DNA of 64,000 nt from Cryphonectria parasitica EP155 (GCF_011745365.1 NW_024468913.1:3410001-3474000), one strand, 5' to 3'; positions 11,191 through 23,778 are shown, numbered from the stretch's first letter. Program-made: numbers and translations. Notes: generated from the sequence alone by a model not told the origin.

Positions 11191-13008
11191 ATGGCAGAAG
11201 AGATCCCAAGCCCTGTCCCTAACGAGCACACCGTCGTTCCGCCCCTTACCACCTGGCAGCTCCTGGAATCCATGGACTTCATGGCCATCGAGATCCAGAT
11301 GGTCGTGTCCGCCCTCTTCATCATCTACGTTGGCGCGCACGCCTCCTTGCGCCGCCCTCCTTCTGCCGCTCCACCTGCCAAGTCAAACCGCAAGACCAAG
11401 GACGGCAAGCCTGCCGACGAGCACAAGGAGAAGTTTGCCCCTGGGTTCGAGGCCAGTGATGCCATCGTGTTCCCGCTCATGGCTGCCACAGTGCTGGTCG
11501 GGCTGTACTATCTCATCAAGTGGCTTCAAGACCCGGCCATCCTAAATAGGATACTGAGGTGGTACATGTCCTCCACTGGAGTCTTCAGCACAGGCTTGTT
11601 TCTCGGCAGCGTGATACAGTTGGCCCTGGGCTTCGTCTTTCCCGATGCCTGGATGGACAGGAAGGGGAGGATGTTCAAGGTCGACCCACGCAGCCGCACC
11701 CAAAGGCTGGTTGAGAAGCCCCGAGGACAGGACGGCGGTCTATACGACGTCGATAGCGAGGAGCATCCAACACAAGGGATCGACGCTCGAAAGCGAACAC
11801 CATTCCCTGGTGTCGTGTCGGAACTCGGGGTGTCCTCGCGCACGAGAAATTTCCTGTTCAAGCTCCGCCACCTGCTCGTTGAGGACTGGAACCTGGAATT
11901 TGCGATGCTGGGCTCGCTCAAGGAAAATGTCTCCTTCAACATTACCACCCTCATCGGTTGTCTTCTCGGCATCGTAGTGCAGGGCGCGTACCTGTACACC
12001 AGCAACACCATGCTCGCCAACATCATCGGTCTGGCAGTCTGCTATACGGCCTGCCAGTTTATGTCGGTCACGTCCTTCTCCATCGGCAGCCTGGTCCTGG
12101 TGGGCCTCTTCTTCTACGACATCATCATGGTCTTTTACACTCCTTTTATGGTCGGCGTCGCCACGCAGCTCGATGTACCCATCAAGCTGACGTACACGAC
12201 TGCCAAACGCGCAAGCATCCTTGGACTCGGTGACATTGTCGTCCCGGGCATCTTCATCTGTCTTGCCCTGCGATTCGACTTGTGGAAGCATTACCAGCGT
12301 AAGATGACACGCGAAAAGACACTGTTGGAGACCGTCACCAACAAGGGTCCCGACGGCGCCGATCCGTTGGAGGTCAGTACTAACAGCAACAACACCACCA
12401 TCGACACCACCACCACCACTACTACTACTACTACTACCGCCTACCGTGACATCAAGGCGCCATTCGTCGATCCCCGTGGCCAATGGGGCACCGCCTTCTG
12501 GACCACGGCGAGCTGGCGCGACCTGCTGTCCGGCAAGTCTGCGCTCAAGTCCGTTGCCGACGCCTCATTCCCCAAGCCATACTTCCGCGCCACCATTCTC
12601 GGCTACCTCCTCGGCATGGTCGCCACTGTCTCTGTGCTCCTGGTCTTTCGCCATGGCCAGCCTGCGCTGCTTTACCTCGTCCCTGGTGTTGTCGGGAGCG
12701 CCTACATCACAGGTCTGTGGCGGGGCGAGGTTCACGATATGTGGACCTACACCGAGGACGGCAGCCTCGATGTAGAGGATGTCGTGGTCGAGGTCGATGG
12801 GAATGGTAATGTCATCACCAAGCCCAAGGAAGAGGACAAGAAGACGCAGGGCAAGGATGACAAGGAGGCAGATGGTGCGGCGGAGAAGACCTTCAAGCAC
12901 AGCGAGGAGAAGACGAAGAAGGATGGTGGCTCGAACGAGGGTGAGGCCTACGAGGTCTTGCACTTTTCCATCACTATACCAAAGGAGGATGGCCTAAAAG
13001 AGGACTAA
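11191..13008 (+). CDS. sppA: Signal peptide peptidase (intramembrane aspartyl protease)
   Basis: A single exon of 605 residues with multiple hydrophobic segments. The three SPP motifs are present in order: FFYD with catalytic Asp310 in one membrane helix, GLGD with catalytic Asp348 in the next, and QPALLYLVP (490-498), the substrate-positioning PAL motif. SPP is an ER-resident GxGD protease that cleaves leftover signal peptides and some tail-anchored proteins; in Aspergillus the orthologue also acts in SREBP activation under hypoxia. A hydrophilic insert between the GLGD and PAL helices (about 370-460) includes a near-pure Thr run (about residues 406-416) encoded by ACY repeats. The charged C-terminal tail has no canonical KKxx retrieval motif. 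Family assignment is very secure; pathway roles are from relatives. Confidence 0.95.
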   Translation: MAEEIPSPVPNEHTVVPPLTTWQLLESMDFMAIEIQMVVSALFIIYVGAHASLRRPPSAAPPAKSNRKTKDGKPADEHKEKFAPGFEASDAIVFPLMAATVLVGLYYLIKWLQDPAILNRILRWYMSSTGVFSTGLFLGSVIQLALGFVFPDAWMDRKGRMFKVDPRSRTQRLVEKPRGQDGGLYDVDSEEHPTQGIDARKRTPFPGVVSELGVSSRTRNFLFKLRHLLVEDWNLEFAMLGSLKENVSFNITTLIGCLLGIVVQGAYLYTSNTMLANIIGLAVCYTACQFMSVTSFSIGSLVLVGLFFYDIIMVFYTPFMVGVATQLDVPIKLTYTTAKRASILGLGDIVVPGIFICLALRFDLWKHYQRKMTREKTLLETVTNKGPDGADPLEVSTNSNNTTIDTTTTTTTTTTTAYRDIKAPFVDPRGQWGTAFWTTASWRDLLSGKSALKSVADASFPKPYFRATILGYLLGMVATVSVLLVFRHGQPALLYLVPGVVGSAYITGLWRGEVHDMWTYTEDGSLDVEDVVVEVDGNGNVITKPKEEDKKTQGKDDKEADGAAEKTFKHSEEKTKKDGGSNEGEAYEVLHFSITIPKEDGLKED

Positions 13009-16000
13009 GGTATCCGGTCACATCCGTCAGTACAGGGTCTGAATGACTTACTTTGTCTGCTAAGGCGTTGGGGAGGAGAGGGGAGGTCTGGGTACGGAAA
13101 TAAGGGCTGTCACGATGGGTGGCCATAGAAATTCCCGGGTGTTACGTGGGCGTCGTAGCCCCCTTGGTGAGATCCAACTTCTGTTGTGGTACCACGGTAG
13201 CTGAGGTGGCTGTCATCGGATCCATTCAATGATACGGTGCACCCGCAGCGTGTCAGCTTAGGGCGAGGTCCCTGCAGAAGTGCAGCATGGCATACCCAAA
13301 ATAGATGAAGCGATTGCATATTCCTGAAGAAACCCAGCTCTTAATTCTTCCCTGGTGCCGAAGGGGTTCTGTGATGTGACCCTGTTGACAGTTTGTAAGA
13401 CTTGCTGCTTCCGGAAATATGGCCGTCTGAGGAAGCCTCGTACAATCCACGCATTGTACCAGCTCTGCTCAGCCTCGAACTATGATCCAAATATACTGCG
13501 TAAGGCCATTAATAATTACTCAGCGGTCTACCCTGACAGCCCTGTAGTTTAGTCGGTGAAAGGCATCTGGCAAAACATCGGCAGTATCAAGTGGAGGCCA
13601 CGTCGTCGCCTTACTCTGATAGTCGTGGCCACTGTCTTCGCTGATACGAGAGCTTACTTGTGTGCTTCGTGCAAACGAGCCTGTTCGAGCCAACGGGCTG
13701 AAGATCAGTTCAGTTGGGTGTATGAAATAGGGTGTGGAAAGGAGGTTCGTTACTGTATATCTCAGTGGTGTCCACTGTAGGAGATTTTCATTTGATTGCC
13801 GGTGTTGTCTTGCGGCCGAGGGCGAGGAGGAGGAGATGGGGGGGGGAGGGGGTTGGTTTACCTGAGGCGTTGTAGAGAAACGAGTCCTGGGATGATGGTG
13901 ATCATCTCATTTCTTGCTATCCATGATTTGTTACTGGTCATTCCTCTCTTCTCTTTCTATCAATTTGATCACTTCACTGGAAAACAGGCGCCAGGGCAGT
14001 AGTATCTGATGGGTTCCCCCCCCCCCCTTTTGGCATCTTCAATGCTTTTCACGGCAACCGACAATAAAGTTCACGAATCGGAGAAACCTGCAAAGATCCC
14101 TTCCCCTTTGGTCTTTACCCTGTACTGTCTCTTTTTTTCTCGTTTTCCTCCCAAGCTCGGCTCTTTTCGGACTCGGTCCGACCGCCGAGCACGACGGAAA
14201 CAAAATGTCCTTCTCCCGGCAGGCGGACGGACAAGCTTTGGATGATGATCAGTTGGGTTCCTTGCTCCCTCATTGGCTCTTTTACTCATAGAGAGAGAGA
14301 TCCACGTCGCGCAGCATGAGATAATTCTTGGCCTCCTCCCCCCGGCCCCCAAGACATTCAGCATCGTCGGCTTTCACGGGAGAATCATTGAGATGCTCGG
14401 TCAACAGGGCAGGCTCGTTCACCACCCTTTCCCCCCACCCCTATCTCCACTTCCTGAGACCCTCCTTTCTTTTGACTTGGGCTTGGGCCACGTAGGGTAC
14501 CGTCTGGCTGCATAGGGGAAGAGGAGGGACAAGGGGTGGAAGCTGAAGTGAATAGGTCTATCAGGACTTGTTAGCTAAGTATAGTAGCACTGTATATATT
14601 TCTACCTCCGGAGTCGAGAAGGGCGAGGAGGGATGCGAAGCTTAGGTTGTATTGTTGCTTTAAGGTTTCGGACCGGCAACAAATTAAGTACGTCGTAGTA
14701 CTAAATGGTAGGACTACAGTATGTATGTACAAAAAAAAAAGGGGGGGGGCATTACGAAAGCAATTTGTGCTACAGCAACGTCGTGGAAAGACACAAAGAC
14801 CTGTGAAAAGGAATCAATATACGAGAAGCAAATGCCGATGTGTAGGAGTCCAAACAATAGTACCCAATATTTGATCAACGATATGCGTCAGCGGGAGTAC
14901 GTAATATATATGTGGGGCACATCTCGTAGTTTGGGTATATGATGTATCATAAATTGACGCTACACATGGTACTGTCGTATTGTATGCTAAAAGACAAGTA
15001 CTTAAGCAGGAACATGGTATCCCAAAGGGGAGAGGTTGCGAGAGGGCATCCATTCAGTCGCCAGCAAGATTAATATTATGTACGTATAGCTGCTATGTAT
15101 ACGTAGTTGCTCACTTGGGTACTCACACCGAAAAGTAATATGACACCGGCCAATAAACTTATTCGATACTGGCCCAAGAAGGCCCCCGTTTCAAACAAAG
15201 CATGACGGTATTCTCCAGCCGATTGCGAACCGTGGGTCCTCCTCCTTCTCCGTCGCCGTCTCCTCCTTTCATTCTCACCCAAAATTAAAAACAGGCAAAC
15301 GAGGTATTTATCTGGTAAGTGGAGGGGAAGAAGAAGAAGAACAAGAAGAAGAGAGGAAAAGGCGGGTCCAGGAACAAGATGAGGTCGCTGGCAGCAAAAC
15401 TAATTCAAGCTTCGCGGAGCACTATACGCGCGGCAAGTCCCGGTGGGGAGGGGCGCGCGCAAAGCAGGGTTTCATGTAGTCTTGACCGGGGGGGGGGGCA
15501 AAAAGAAGGGGGGCCGACAGGGGGAGGAGATCTCTCGCCCACACATCATTCTGCGGCTGAAAACCTATTCGCTGTTATGTATCACCGGCATAGCTTACTC
15601 GGTACGTGCATATGTACATAGTAAATCACTTTTTGGGTAGTTTAGAAAGATGTAACGCACAGACAGGGCTCGGAGAAGAAGTCGGACGTCCGCATAATAA
15701 AACAACCAAGGCATTGATAGTCGCTCACGGGAACTCGGGGATGGCCCAATTGGGGTTGGAGGATCGTCCCTTCTTTTTTCTCTTTTTTGAGTTCATTTTA
15801 GAAGTTGGCAGAGATTCAGTATCCTGGACTCGTTGCGTAATCAAGCATGGTTAGTCCCCATGTGCCATGCAACTCAAAACAAAGGTCTAAAGATCTGAAC
15901 CAGACTGAACTCTTGCTTATTCTTCTTTTGCACCATGTATGTACTGTGTATGTGTGTTTGGGGTTGAACATATGCACAAATCAAACTCTATAGCGTTGTT

Positions 16001-16169
16001 TCTTTCCATCCAAACTTCATTTTTGGTATCTACAAGGGGTAAAACAAAAACAATGAATATGTGCGCCGTAGTAGTACACCAACGAATCCTCTCTGTCTCT
16101 GTCTCTCCCTCTCTAGCTTCAAGATCTCCCCCCTCCTCTTCTTCATGCCTCCCAGTGGTCCATCCCCAT
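13009..16169. other. 3.2-kb convergent intergenic region without recognisable genes
   Basis: I see no ORF with coding character on either strand. It contains C- or G-homopolymers (14020-14028, 14743-14749, 15489-15498), a GA/AGA-rich stretch near 15325-15360 and several TAGTACTA/GTACATA patches (about 14690-14730, 15600-15625). Nothing identifies an RNA gene or element. Confidence 0.5.
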
Positions 16170-16990
16170 TTAGGTGATGACGGTGATGTTATCCGACAGG
16201 TAGGTGCAGTTCGTGACCAGGTCGATGGTAGGCGGTGTGGCCAGCGTGTAGCCCGACTGGCTGTAGTTGTACGTGGGGCTAAGCTGCATGATCTGGCCAA
16301 CGGTGACGCCATACTCGTCCGCCAGGTCCTTGTAGCACTTGGGCTCGCCGAGGGTGAACTGGAACGGCTCGTAGCTGCACTGGCTGGGGTCGCACAGGGG
16401 CACCTTGACGAACTGGCCCGCCTCGAGCACCTCGTCGGCGTCGCCTGTGCTGAGCGCTGTCACGGCCAGGTTGAGCCGGTTAGCAATGGCTGTGTAGGTG
16501 TCACCGTTGACCGTGTAGTACAGGCGGGGGCCACCGATCAGGCAGGTGTTGGTGCTGTTGTAGTTGTCGATGACGCAGGTGGTGTCGTCGATCTCATCGG
16601 GGCACACCTCGGCGGGGATGGCGATCTCCTGTCCGACGTTGGGGAGAATGGCCTGCGAGTGGTTGAAAGAGTTAGTCAGATTATATTCTACCTCAAAAAG
16701 GAAAGAAAAAGAAAAAAGAAAGAAAAAAAACTCCTGTTCGTGTGTCTGTTGGAGAAACCAGAAACAAGTGACAAAAAACGAACCTGGTCGGCCATAAAGT
16801 TGTAGCGAGCAATGTTGCACAGACCGCGGCCCGTAGCATTGGCTACATCAGCAATGGTGGTGCCCGCGACCGTGATTGGGTACAGGTACGTGGTGGTGTT
16901 GAGGGTGCTGGTATCACAGGTGGCAGCAGCGGCGATAGAGGCCGTGGCCAGAGCAGTGGCAATAACCCGTCCGAAACGTTGAGAAGCCAT
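16170..16990 (-). CDS. Secreted three-LysM-domain protein (LysM effector-like)
   Basis: Two exons, 16990-16784 (69 codons) and 16652-16170, with a 131-nt intron, giving 229 residues. The first ~23 residues form a signal peptide (MASQRFGRV followed by an Ala-rich core, AAA-TC cleavage region). Three LysM-like repeats follow: about 33-80 (YPITVAGTTIADVANATG...LCNIARYN), about 107-150 (YYTVNGDTYTAIANRL...AGQFVKVPLC) and about 160-210. Several paired cysteines and N-glycosylation sequons are present; there is no catalytic domain and no GPI tail. LysM modules bind chitin/N-acetylglucosamine; secreted fungal LysM-only proteins shield hyphae or sequester chitin fragments from host receptors. Domain content and secretion are seen; an effector role is inference. 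Confidence 0.88.
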
Positions 16991-18589
16991 TATTATGATA
17001 GTTGTGCTGGTTGCAATAGTGCAAATAAATTTATACACAGTATAGAACGACTGACTAGACGGAAACTCGTCTGGAGAGAAAGAGAGCGTAGTGGTGGAGG
17101 CGGTGCTGAGCGGAGAGAGAGAAAGAGCGAATTAGCCTGATGATGATGATGATGTCTCCCCAAGGACTTTCCATGTCGAGGTCATCAACACTTCTTTATA
17201 TACACCTCCCGAGACGATAGCCTCCTTCCCTGACAGAGCAAACCCCTTGCTGGGCAGTGCACTCCGGGTCGATCACAACCATCCTTGGATCAACGGCTTG
17301 TGGGAGAAAAGAAAGAAAAAAAAAATCCAATACACCCCATACACAACCCACCCACTATTGGGATGGCGAAATCACGATTACACCGCCGCGTATGCACGAC
17401 GTGGGCTTGGCAGTGGAGAAAGAAAGCAACGTCGTCTCTTAGATCTGGGGCCCTAGAAAGAGAGAAGAGGAAGGGGGGGGGACCAGAGTCAAAGTGAGAT
17501 CTCCTTTGGTTTGTTTCTTGCTGCTACCACAGTCGTGGTAAGTAACCATGCACGTATCGGCTATAGAAACAAGCATGTCCCGTATCGAGTTCCACCTCTT
17601 TGCAGGGGGGAGGAAACCAAATCTATTAGATTTGCCCCCCTGCCCAAAAGTGTTCCTTGCAAACCCTTGGCACTGCCGAATCGATGGACAAGGGTTTACG
17701 AAATTAAGAATAGAACCTTTTTATCCGTCAAGGAAGCCAAGATGGCTCCCCCCCTCCACCTACACCCGCCGCGTCGCCTACGGAGTAGCACCCCCTGGAT
17801 TGAGGTCGATCTGGCCCCCGCACCATAACTCTTTGACGTCTTGTTCCATGGGAAGAGTGGGGAAGGGGAAACGCCCTCCTGCTACTCAGCAATCTCGGTT
17901 TGTTCGGTGGAGTTAAAGTCGGCATGGGTGCGTAGCCATTTTGGTCCTGTATGTGGTATGCACTACAATAGTCTCTACCTATGTGTGTGCTACTAGTCTC
18001 GGTAGATCACTTGCTGGTGAAAATCCCTAGGCCAGATAGGGTTCTGCACGCGTCTCCCACGACAGCGCAAAACCCACATCGGAGTTACGACAGTGAGAAG
18101 GGGAGGGGCAGCGGGCCGAGACGTCAAAGAGAGAAACGGCTACGGTACATGCCCCTTCTTGTACATAGTAGCAGTCATGTGTATTCCATACTATGCAGAA
18201 GTATGCAGTGCATAGGGGAGAGGAACAGTGCTGCCAAGGCGGAACTTTGTAAAACGTCTCGTCCGACTCGCCCGACTTGACCGGCGGAGAGAGACTGACC
18301 CCACACCGAGAGGATTGGTAGGAAGAAGAGAGGGTCTGCAGTCGTAAGCAATCTTTCGTACGCATGCACACGCCAAACATCTGTCGCCGTGCTTTTTTCT
18401 TCTCTTTCTTCTCTTCCATGCCGGCAAGGTTCACGAACAATTCCTTGTCTTCTAATCTCCTATCTTACACCCACAAATAGATCGTGAAAATTCCACTGCG
18501 TTCGCCTTTTTCAAACATGTCCCCTCCCCCTTCAGAACCCTCCGAACCGCCGTCCTCCGCGCCAAGATAACGCATGAGAATGGCCTTGT
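16991..18589. promoter_or_regulatory. Upstream region of LysM gene / 3' flank of next gene
   Basis: 1.6 kb between two minus-strand genes. The proximal part has a GAGA-rich 5' leader (about 17070-17135) and a (GAT)5 run (about 17140-17156). No credible ORF. The LysM gene promoter must lie here. Confidence 0.5.
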
Positions 18590-20246
18590 TCATGCCCTCG
18601 ATAGGATCCACATGAGAACCAGCTGCACGATGTAGGAGTAAAAGAATAGGAACTGGGTTCGCTGATTCCTCTTGGCCCTCGAGTCCGTCTGCATGCCACC
18701 ATTCCCAGGCCCTGCGTTGTTCTCCGGCAACAAGACGTACTTGAGAGACCGCATCAGGAAGAGCGAGTTGGCGAGGAATGTGTAGAGGAAGACGCCCCAG
18801 CCGATCCAGCCGCCTGTGCCCTTTCCACCGTTGAAGCTCTCGGCTACCGCGATCGTGACGATGATCCCAACGAACTTGTAGCCCGAGTACGCCACTAGGT
18901 CCAACAGCTGCGAGTCGTTGGATATGCTGAGGATGTATGTCCCGACCTTGAGGCCCAGGATCTCAAAAATCACCACGATCAGGGCCGTGGCAGCCTTGGA
19001 CCCGAGGAGTTCAGGTTGAAACTGACCCCGTAGGCCGGCGATGAGGCTCGACAGGAGGATATATGTCACAAGCGACATGACAGGTATGTACATGTCGGGG
19101 CTGTTGACATCGTCACGGGGCGGGAGATACAGGCCCTGTCGCACGGGATCCGGCTTGCGCGACCAAGGCTTGTGCCGCCATGGGAAGAGAACGAGGAAGA
19201 GCTTGTTTATCACATAGCTGTTGGTGACGTTGAAGTAGTGCTTGAGCATCGAGATGTTCATGTAGCGATTGACCTGTCATTCTCTTGTTAGCGTCATGTC
19301 TCCGATACAAGGTTGACCTCACGCATTCAAGTGCCCGCGCAGTGTTGGAAGCCCTTCCAGCCTGGCTTGCCTGGACGCTCTTCCGTCGTCAAAGCTCCGT
19401 CTTCCCCAACTTGAATCTTGCCCAGGGATCAGAGGACGCCTATTGCCCCCCCCCCCACCAACTGCTTCCAATAGGTCTTCCTTGTGTGCCACTCAGGCTC
19501 CGCCTCTCCATTCCTTCCTGATGCTCGTTCATGTGTATGTGCTTCTCGTATTCCGCTGATCGCGAGATATCGATCTCCAAGGCCACGCAATCGTGTCGCG
19601 TCTTGATCTGTCTGCCATCTCGCCCGCTCCTTTCGGGGGGGGGGGGGGGATAAGGTTTATGTCTACCTTTGCCCCCTCCTCTGCAAACAACGCATCATTG
19701 CACCCCAGAGATCCTCGTCATGTGCCCTTCTCTTCCTCTGAATCCACGGCTTGCTTTCTATTCGACTCTTCCGCGCCAACGCCCTCCGTCCTGTCTCTCT
19801 GTGCGGCCCACTAGAGAAGCAGCTTCAGGGTTGTAGTCCAGTTCCTCTCTGCGACTTGCTAGCTTCCAACTGCTCGGACCGTCTAGTTGGACGGCTATCC
19901 ACCTTCCTCAATGCTGCGCGGCGCATCTAGAAAAAGACAAAGAATGATGCCATCAAACATCACTCACATTACTCTCCAGGTATTCTTGTCCCTGCTTGAA
20001 GGCAGTCTGTCCAAACTGTGCGGCGAACTGGGCCGTCGGGTCGTTCAGAAAATTGCCATACTGGCCAAACATATTCCCATTCGGCGCAGCGCCCTGCTGT
20101 GCCTGGTACGGGTTCCCATAATTCTGGGACTGTGGTTGCGACTGCGAGGGTGGAGGCGGGGATCGAAGCTGGGGAACTGTCGAGACATGCTGTGGTACGG
20201 GATGATGGAGGGGGGGCGACTGCCCATATGTCGTCGGCCTCTGCAT
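18590..20246 (-). CDS. yif1: YIF1-family ER-Golgi transport protein
   Basis: Two exons: 20246-19968 (93 codons) and 19273-18590, giving 320 residues. The first exon encodes a Pro/Gln-rich cytosolic N-terminus ending GQEYLESN; the second begins VNRYMNISMLKHYFNVTNSYVINKL...FPWRHKPWSR, the most conserved block of the Yif1/Hrf1 family, followed by about five transmembrane segments and ending QLVLMWILSRA. Yif1 forms a complex with Yip1 and Rab GTPases and acts in COPII vesicle fusion with the Golgi. The GTGAGT...ACAG intron is 694 nt, far longer than other introns here; the peptide across the junction matches the family, so both exons are real. It is divergent from the SRP receptor gene. Confidence 0.92.
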
Positions 20247-20966
20247 CGTAGGTGATGAATCTTTGAATTCGATTCGTGTGTTGGAAGAGTAGTCTGTATG
20301 CTAACTGACAGCGAAAGAAAGGGTGCAGGTTTGATGGACAGCGAGAATGGAAAGGCCAGTAGTAAGTCAAAACGCGCAACGTGGTCGAGACGCGAGCCCT
20401 GGGGATGAGAGCAACGCTTCTACTGTAGTGTATGTAGGTAAGCTTCCAGGCTTCCCGCAGGAGAGAGGGTCCCCCTGAACAAAGGCGGAAGCAATGCTGT
20501 CATTTTCCTAAGTCCTCGGATTTGGAACAACAAGCTGGCCGATGTACCAAAAGTAGGTAAGCTAGCTTATCGATAAGCCCCGATCTACTGTATCTTTCGC
20601 TTATCGCCTTTGCAGCGGATACTCCGACAACAGGAGCAGCTACATAGTAGACCCTTGGAATTGAGAATTGGAGTGGGATCCAGTGCAGCCTTGGGGTCGG
20701 AGAGAGCAGACGCCACCTGCGCTTCCATCAGCCAGTCAGTCCTCCACGGTTGCGACACTTGCTCTTCCGTCCAACAAGTCACATCCTCATCCTCCAACAC
20801 CAACTACACCAACAAGAAGATTCCGACACAGTCGAACCCCTCTCGCTTTTTTTTGCTTGGTAGTTGGACCATACTACCCCCGTTTCCTCCCCGACCCCCG
20901 TCACTGCTATCCGGCGACAGAAATCACGACTTTTGCTCCAGCGCCTCCTCATCCAACAATCAAAAC
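20247..20966. promoter_or_regulatory. Bidirectional promoter, YIF1 / SRP receptor alpha
   Basis: A 720-bp region between two divergent start codons, the only region that can hold the core promoters of both secretory-pathway genes. A GCTTATCGATAAGC palindrome sits near 20564-20577. No tested element can be named. Confidence 0.5.
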
Positions 20967-23060
20967 ATGTTGGACACTTTCGAAATAGTCACCACTTCAG
21001 GGGTGGTTGTGTGGTCTCGCAAGTGGGCTCCTGTCAAGCCCTCTGTCATCAACAACTTCATCACAGATGTCTTCGTGGAGGAGAAAAGTATTGCTGGCAC
21101 GCTGAAGACGAACACCTCTGCCGCCAGCAATGCGCCGTATAAGACCGACCACCACACCCTACGATGGACCTTTGTCAAGGAATTGGGCCTTATTTTTGTT
21201 GTATGCCTCTTCACAAGAAGATTTCTGCCTTCTCTCACGTTCATTTTACTCTCATCCACGTGCTGACCATCTGATCTGTGTGTTTCTAGGCTGTGTACCG
21301 GTCATTGCTGCAGCTTTCTTGGACCGACAAGCTTGTTGACAACATCAAGACCATCTTCGTTCAGCTGTACGCCGATCAGCTTACGAAGCCCAACACGACC
21401 CAGATTGAGTGCCGAAACTTCGACCAGTACTTTGACCAACAGCTGCAGGAGCTGGAGAAGTTGGACGCGAAGAGCCCGGCTCAGCCTCAACCGGCTCATG
21501 CGACGAACGAGAAGGATGCCGTCTCCGGAAAGCAGGGCGACGACCCTCCCTCGCCCAGGGAACAAACCTTGTCCGTCGAGTCCACGCCCATAATCTCTCG
21601 GCCCTCCACTCCTGCGAACAATGGTGTGCTCCTTAGCGACACAAGCCCGGCAGCGAAGCTCTCGAGACGGGCTCGCAAGGCGGTCAACAGGACCAACTCG
21701 GCGCCGGCATCCGGGGACGAGACAGCTGGGCGTAAAGGGGGGAAGGGTGTCAAGCAGGGCAAGAAAGGGCGCAAATGGGACGACGACGGAATGCCCACCG
21801 AGGAGGACGACAGCGTCAAACTTGACTACTCGGGGGCTAGGGCTGATGAGGCCGCGGTGGGGCGGTCCTCGGCCCTGGAGGAGGTAGACTCCTCGACGTG
21901 GGGATCGACGACCAAGGGCAAGTTCGTGCTCAAGGATCTCGGCGATGAGGTCCACTCCATGCTGGCTGAGGCGGAGGCGCAGAAGGCATCAGCCAAGACG
22001 GAGCCTTCAGGTGGTCTGGTAGGCTCCGGTCTGAGTGCCATCAGCGGCTTGTTCCGGAATATTGTTGGTGGTAAGACCTTGACCAAAGAGGACCTCGCCA
22101 ATGCGATGAAGGGCATGGAGGAACATCTGCTGCGCAAGAATGTTGCCCGAGAGGCGGCGGTGAGGCTCTGCGAGGGTGTCGAGAAGGAGTTGCTCGGAGT
22201 GACCACAGGCAACTTCGAAAGTATCAACGCGCGCATACAGAAGGCCATGGAGGCCTCGCTCACCAAGATGCTCACGCCAACATCATCCCTTGACCTCCTG
22301 CGCGAGATCGACTCCATTACCTCGCCTTCTGCTACATCGATGCGCAAGGCTCGGCCTTATGTCATGTCGATTGTCGGCGTCAACGGCGTTGGCAAGTCGA
22401 CCAACCTGTCCAAAATCTGCTTCTTCTTGCTGCAGAACAAGTACAAGGTCCTTATCGCCGCCGGCGACACATTCCGATCGGGGGCCGTTGAGCAACTTGC
22501 TGTACACGTGCGCAATCTAAAAGAGTTGACCGCGCGGGAGGGTGGTGAGGTCGAGCTGTACCAAAAGGGATACGGCAAGGATGCTGCGACCGTCGCCAGG
22601 GACGCTGTCTCGTATGCGGCCCAGCAAGGCTACGATGTTGTTCTCATCGACACCGCAGGACGGCGACACAACGACCAACGGCTCATGTCTTCGCTGGAGA
22701 AGTTTGCCAAGTTTGCACAGCCGGACAAGATTCTGATGGTTGGCGAGGTGTGTACCCAACGTCTCCCCATCTCCGCGCCTAGTCAAAACGCACGCACATA
22801 CTAATTGTTCTTAGGCACTCGTCGGCACTGACTCTGTCGCTCAGGCGCGCAACTTCAATGCAGCCTTCGGCTCGGTGCGCACACTCGATGGGTTCATCAT
22901 CTCCAAGTGCGACACCGTCGGAGACATGGTGGGCACTCTGGTGAGCCTCGTTCATGCGACCAACGTGCCGGTTCTTTTTGTCGGCGTTGGACAGCACTAC
23001 AGCGACCTCCGGAACTTTTCGGTCAAGTGGGCTGTCCAGAAGCTCCTCAACAGCAATTAA
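20967..23060 (+). CDS. srp101: Signal recognition particle receptor subunit alpha (SRP GTPase)
   Basis: Three exons: 20967-21200, 21290-22747, 22815-23060, giving 645 residues; introns are GTATGC...CTAG and GTGTGT...TTAG. The N-terminal SRX domain (MLDTFEIVTTSGVVVWS...) binds SRP receptor beta at the ER membrane. A charged linker rich in Lys/Asp follows. The NG domain ends the protein: four-helix N domain, then G1 GVNGVGKST, G2 DTFRSGAVEQL, G3 DTAGR and G4 SKCD (the usual TKxD with Ser), ending in an amphipathic helix. It docks ribosome-SRP complexes on the ER through reciprocal GTP hydrolysis with SRP54. Length and domain order are normal for fungi. It functions upstream of signal peptidase and SPP. 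Confidence 0.96.
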
Positions 23061-23778
23061 TCTCTAATCATGGCTCGTCTGTCCAATAGTTCTGGCAAAC
23101 CCCCACATTTTGTTGTTCACTACTTTGATACAGCCCTTTTCCTTGTGTTTCTCTCTAGCTGCCTTGTCTTTATGACTGGATGCTCAGAGCTACTGGGCCA
23201 TTTCCTCTATCTTCTCAATACACAACTCTTATCCATATAGAATTTCACGTCAGTCTCCTGGTACAGCAAAAGAACAACCCTCCCTAGAATGAAGGCCTCA
23301 TGTTAAAAACCCTGGGCATGATGAGATGTTAAGCCAAACTCTTTACTAGACTAATGCTTTCAATACACTGCTAGATCGTCCAAGTATACTGCCAGTGATT
23401 GTGTCCATTAAACATCGGCCTTGGTTTACTGACCGGACTTTTCCAGGGGGCCCAGGTGTCTGTGAGCTGACTCAACATGTCGATAATCAACATCACGGTC
23501 CTCAACCCCGCGATCGTGAGGTAACCAGTTTGTTCCGGTAGGGTAATTCATTTAAAATTTGTGTCAATCATGTCGCCTGTGGAGCCCTGCCCACTGTAGT
23601 GACACTCTCCATTGCTATAGAATACTGTACCTTTCCCCTCCTACAACTTGTTACTCCTGCTTCCTTCTCTCCTCTCCACAATATCAACTTTGTTATGCAA
23701 GAGCCTGGCTGTGGAGGAACAATCAGGTCACCAAGTCCTCCCCCTCCCCCCCCTTTCCCTCCCTGGCCAACACGCCAC
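23061..23778. other. 3' flank, no gene seen
   Basis: 3' untranslated and intergenic DNA downstream of the SRP receptor gene. It is AT-richer than its surroundings around 23100-23400, with no ORF of coding character. Confidence 0.5.

Noticed and set aside
13009..16169. Possible transposon or 5S/tRNA gene in the long convergent spacer
   Set aside because: No transposase-like peptide, terminal repeats, Pol III box pair or 5S core sequence found by eye.
15939..16805. 288-codon plus-strand ORF
   Set aside because: Antisense to the LysM gene, whose signal peptide, LysM repeats and intron are clear on the minus strand.
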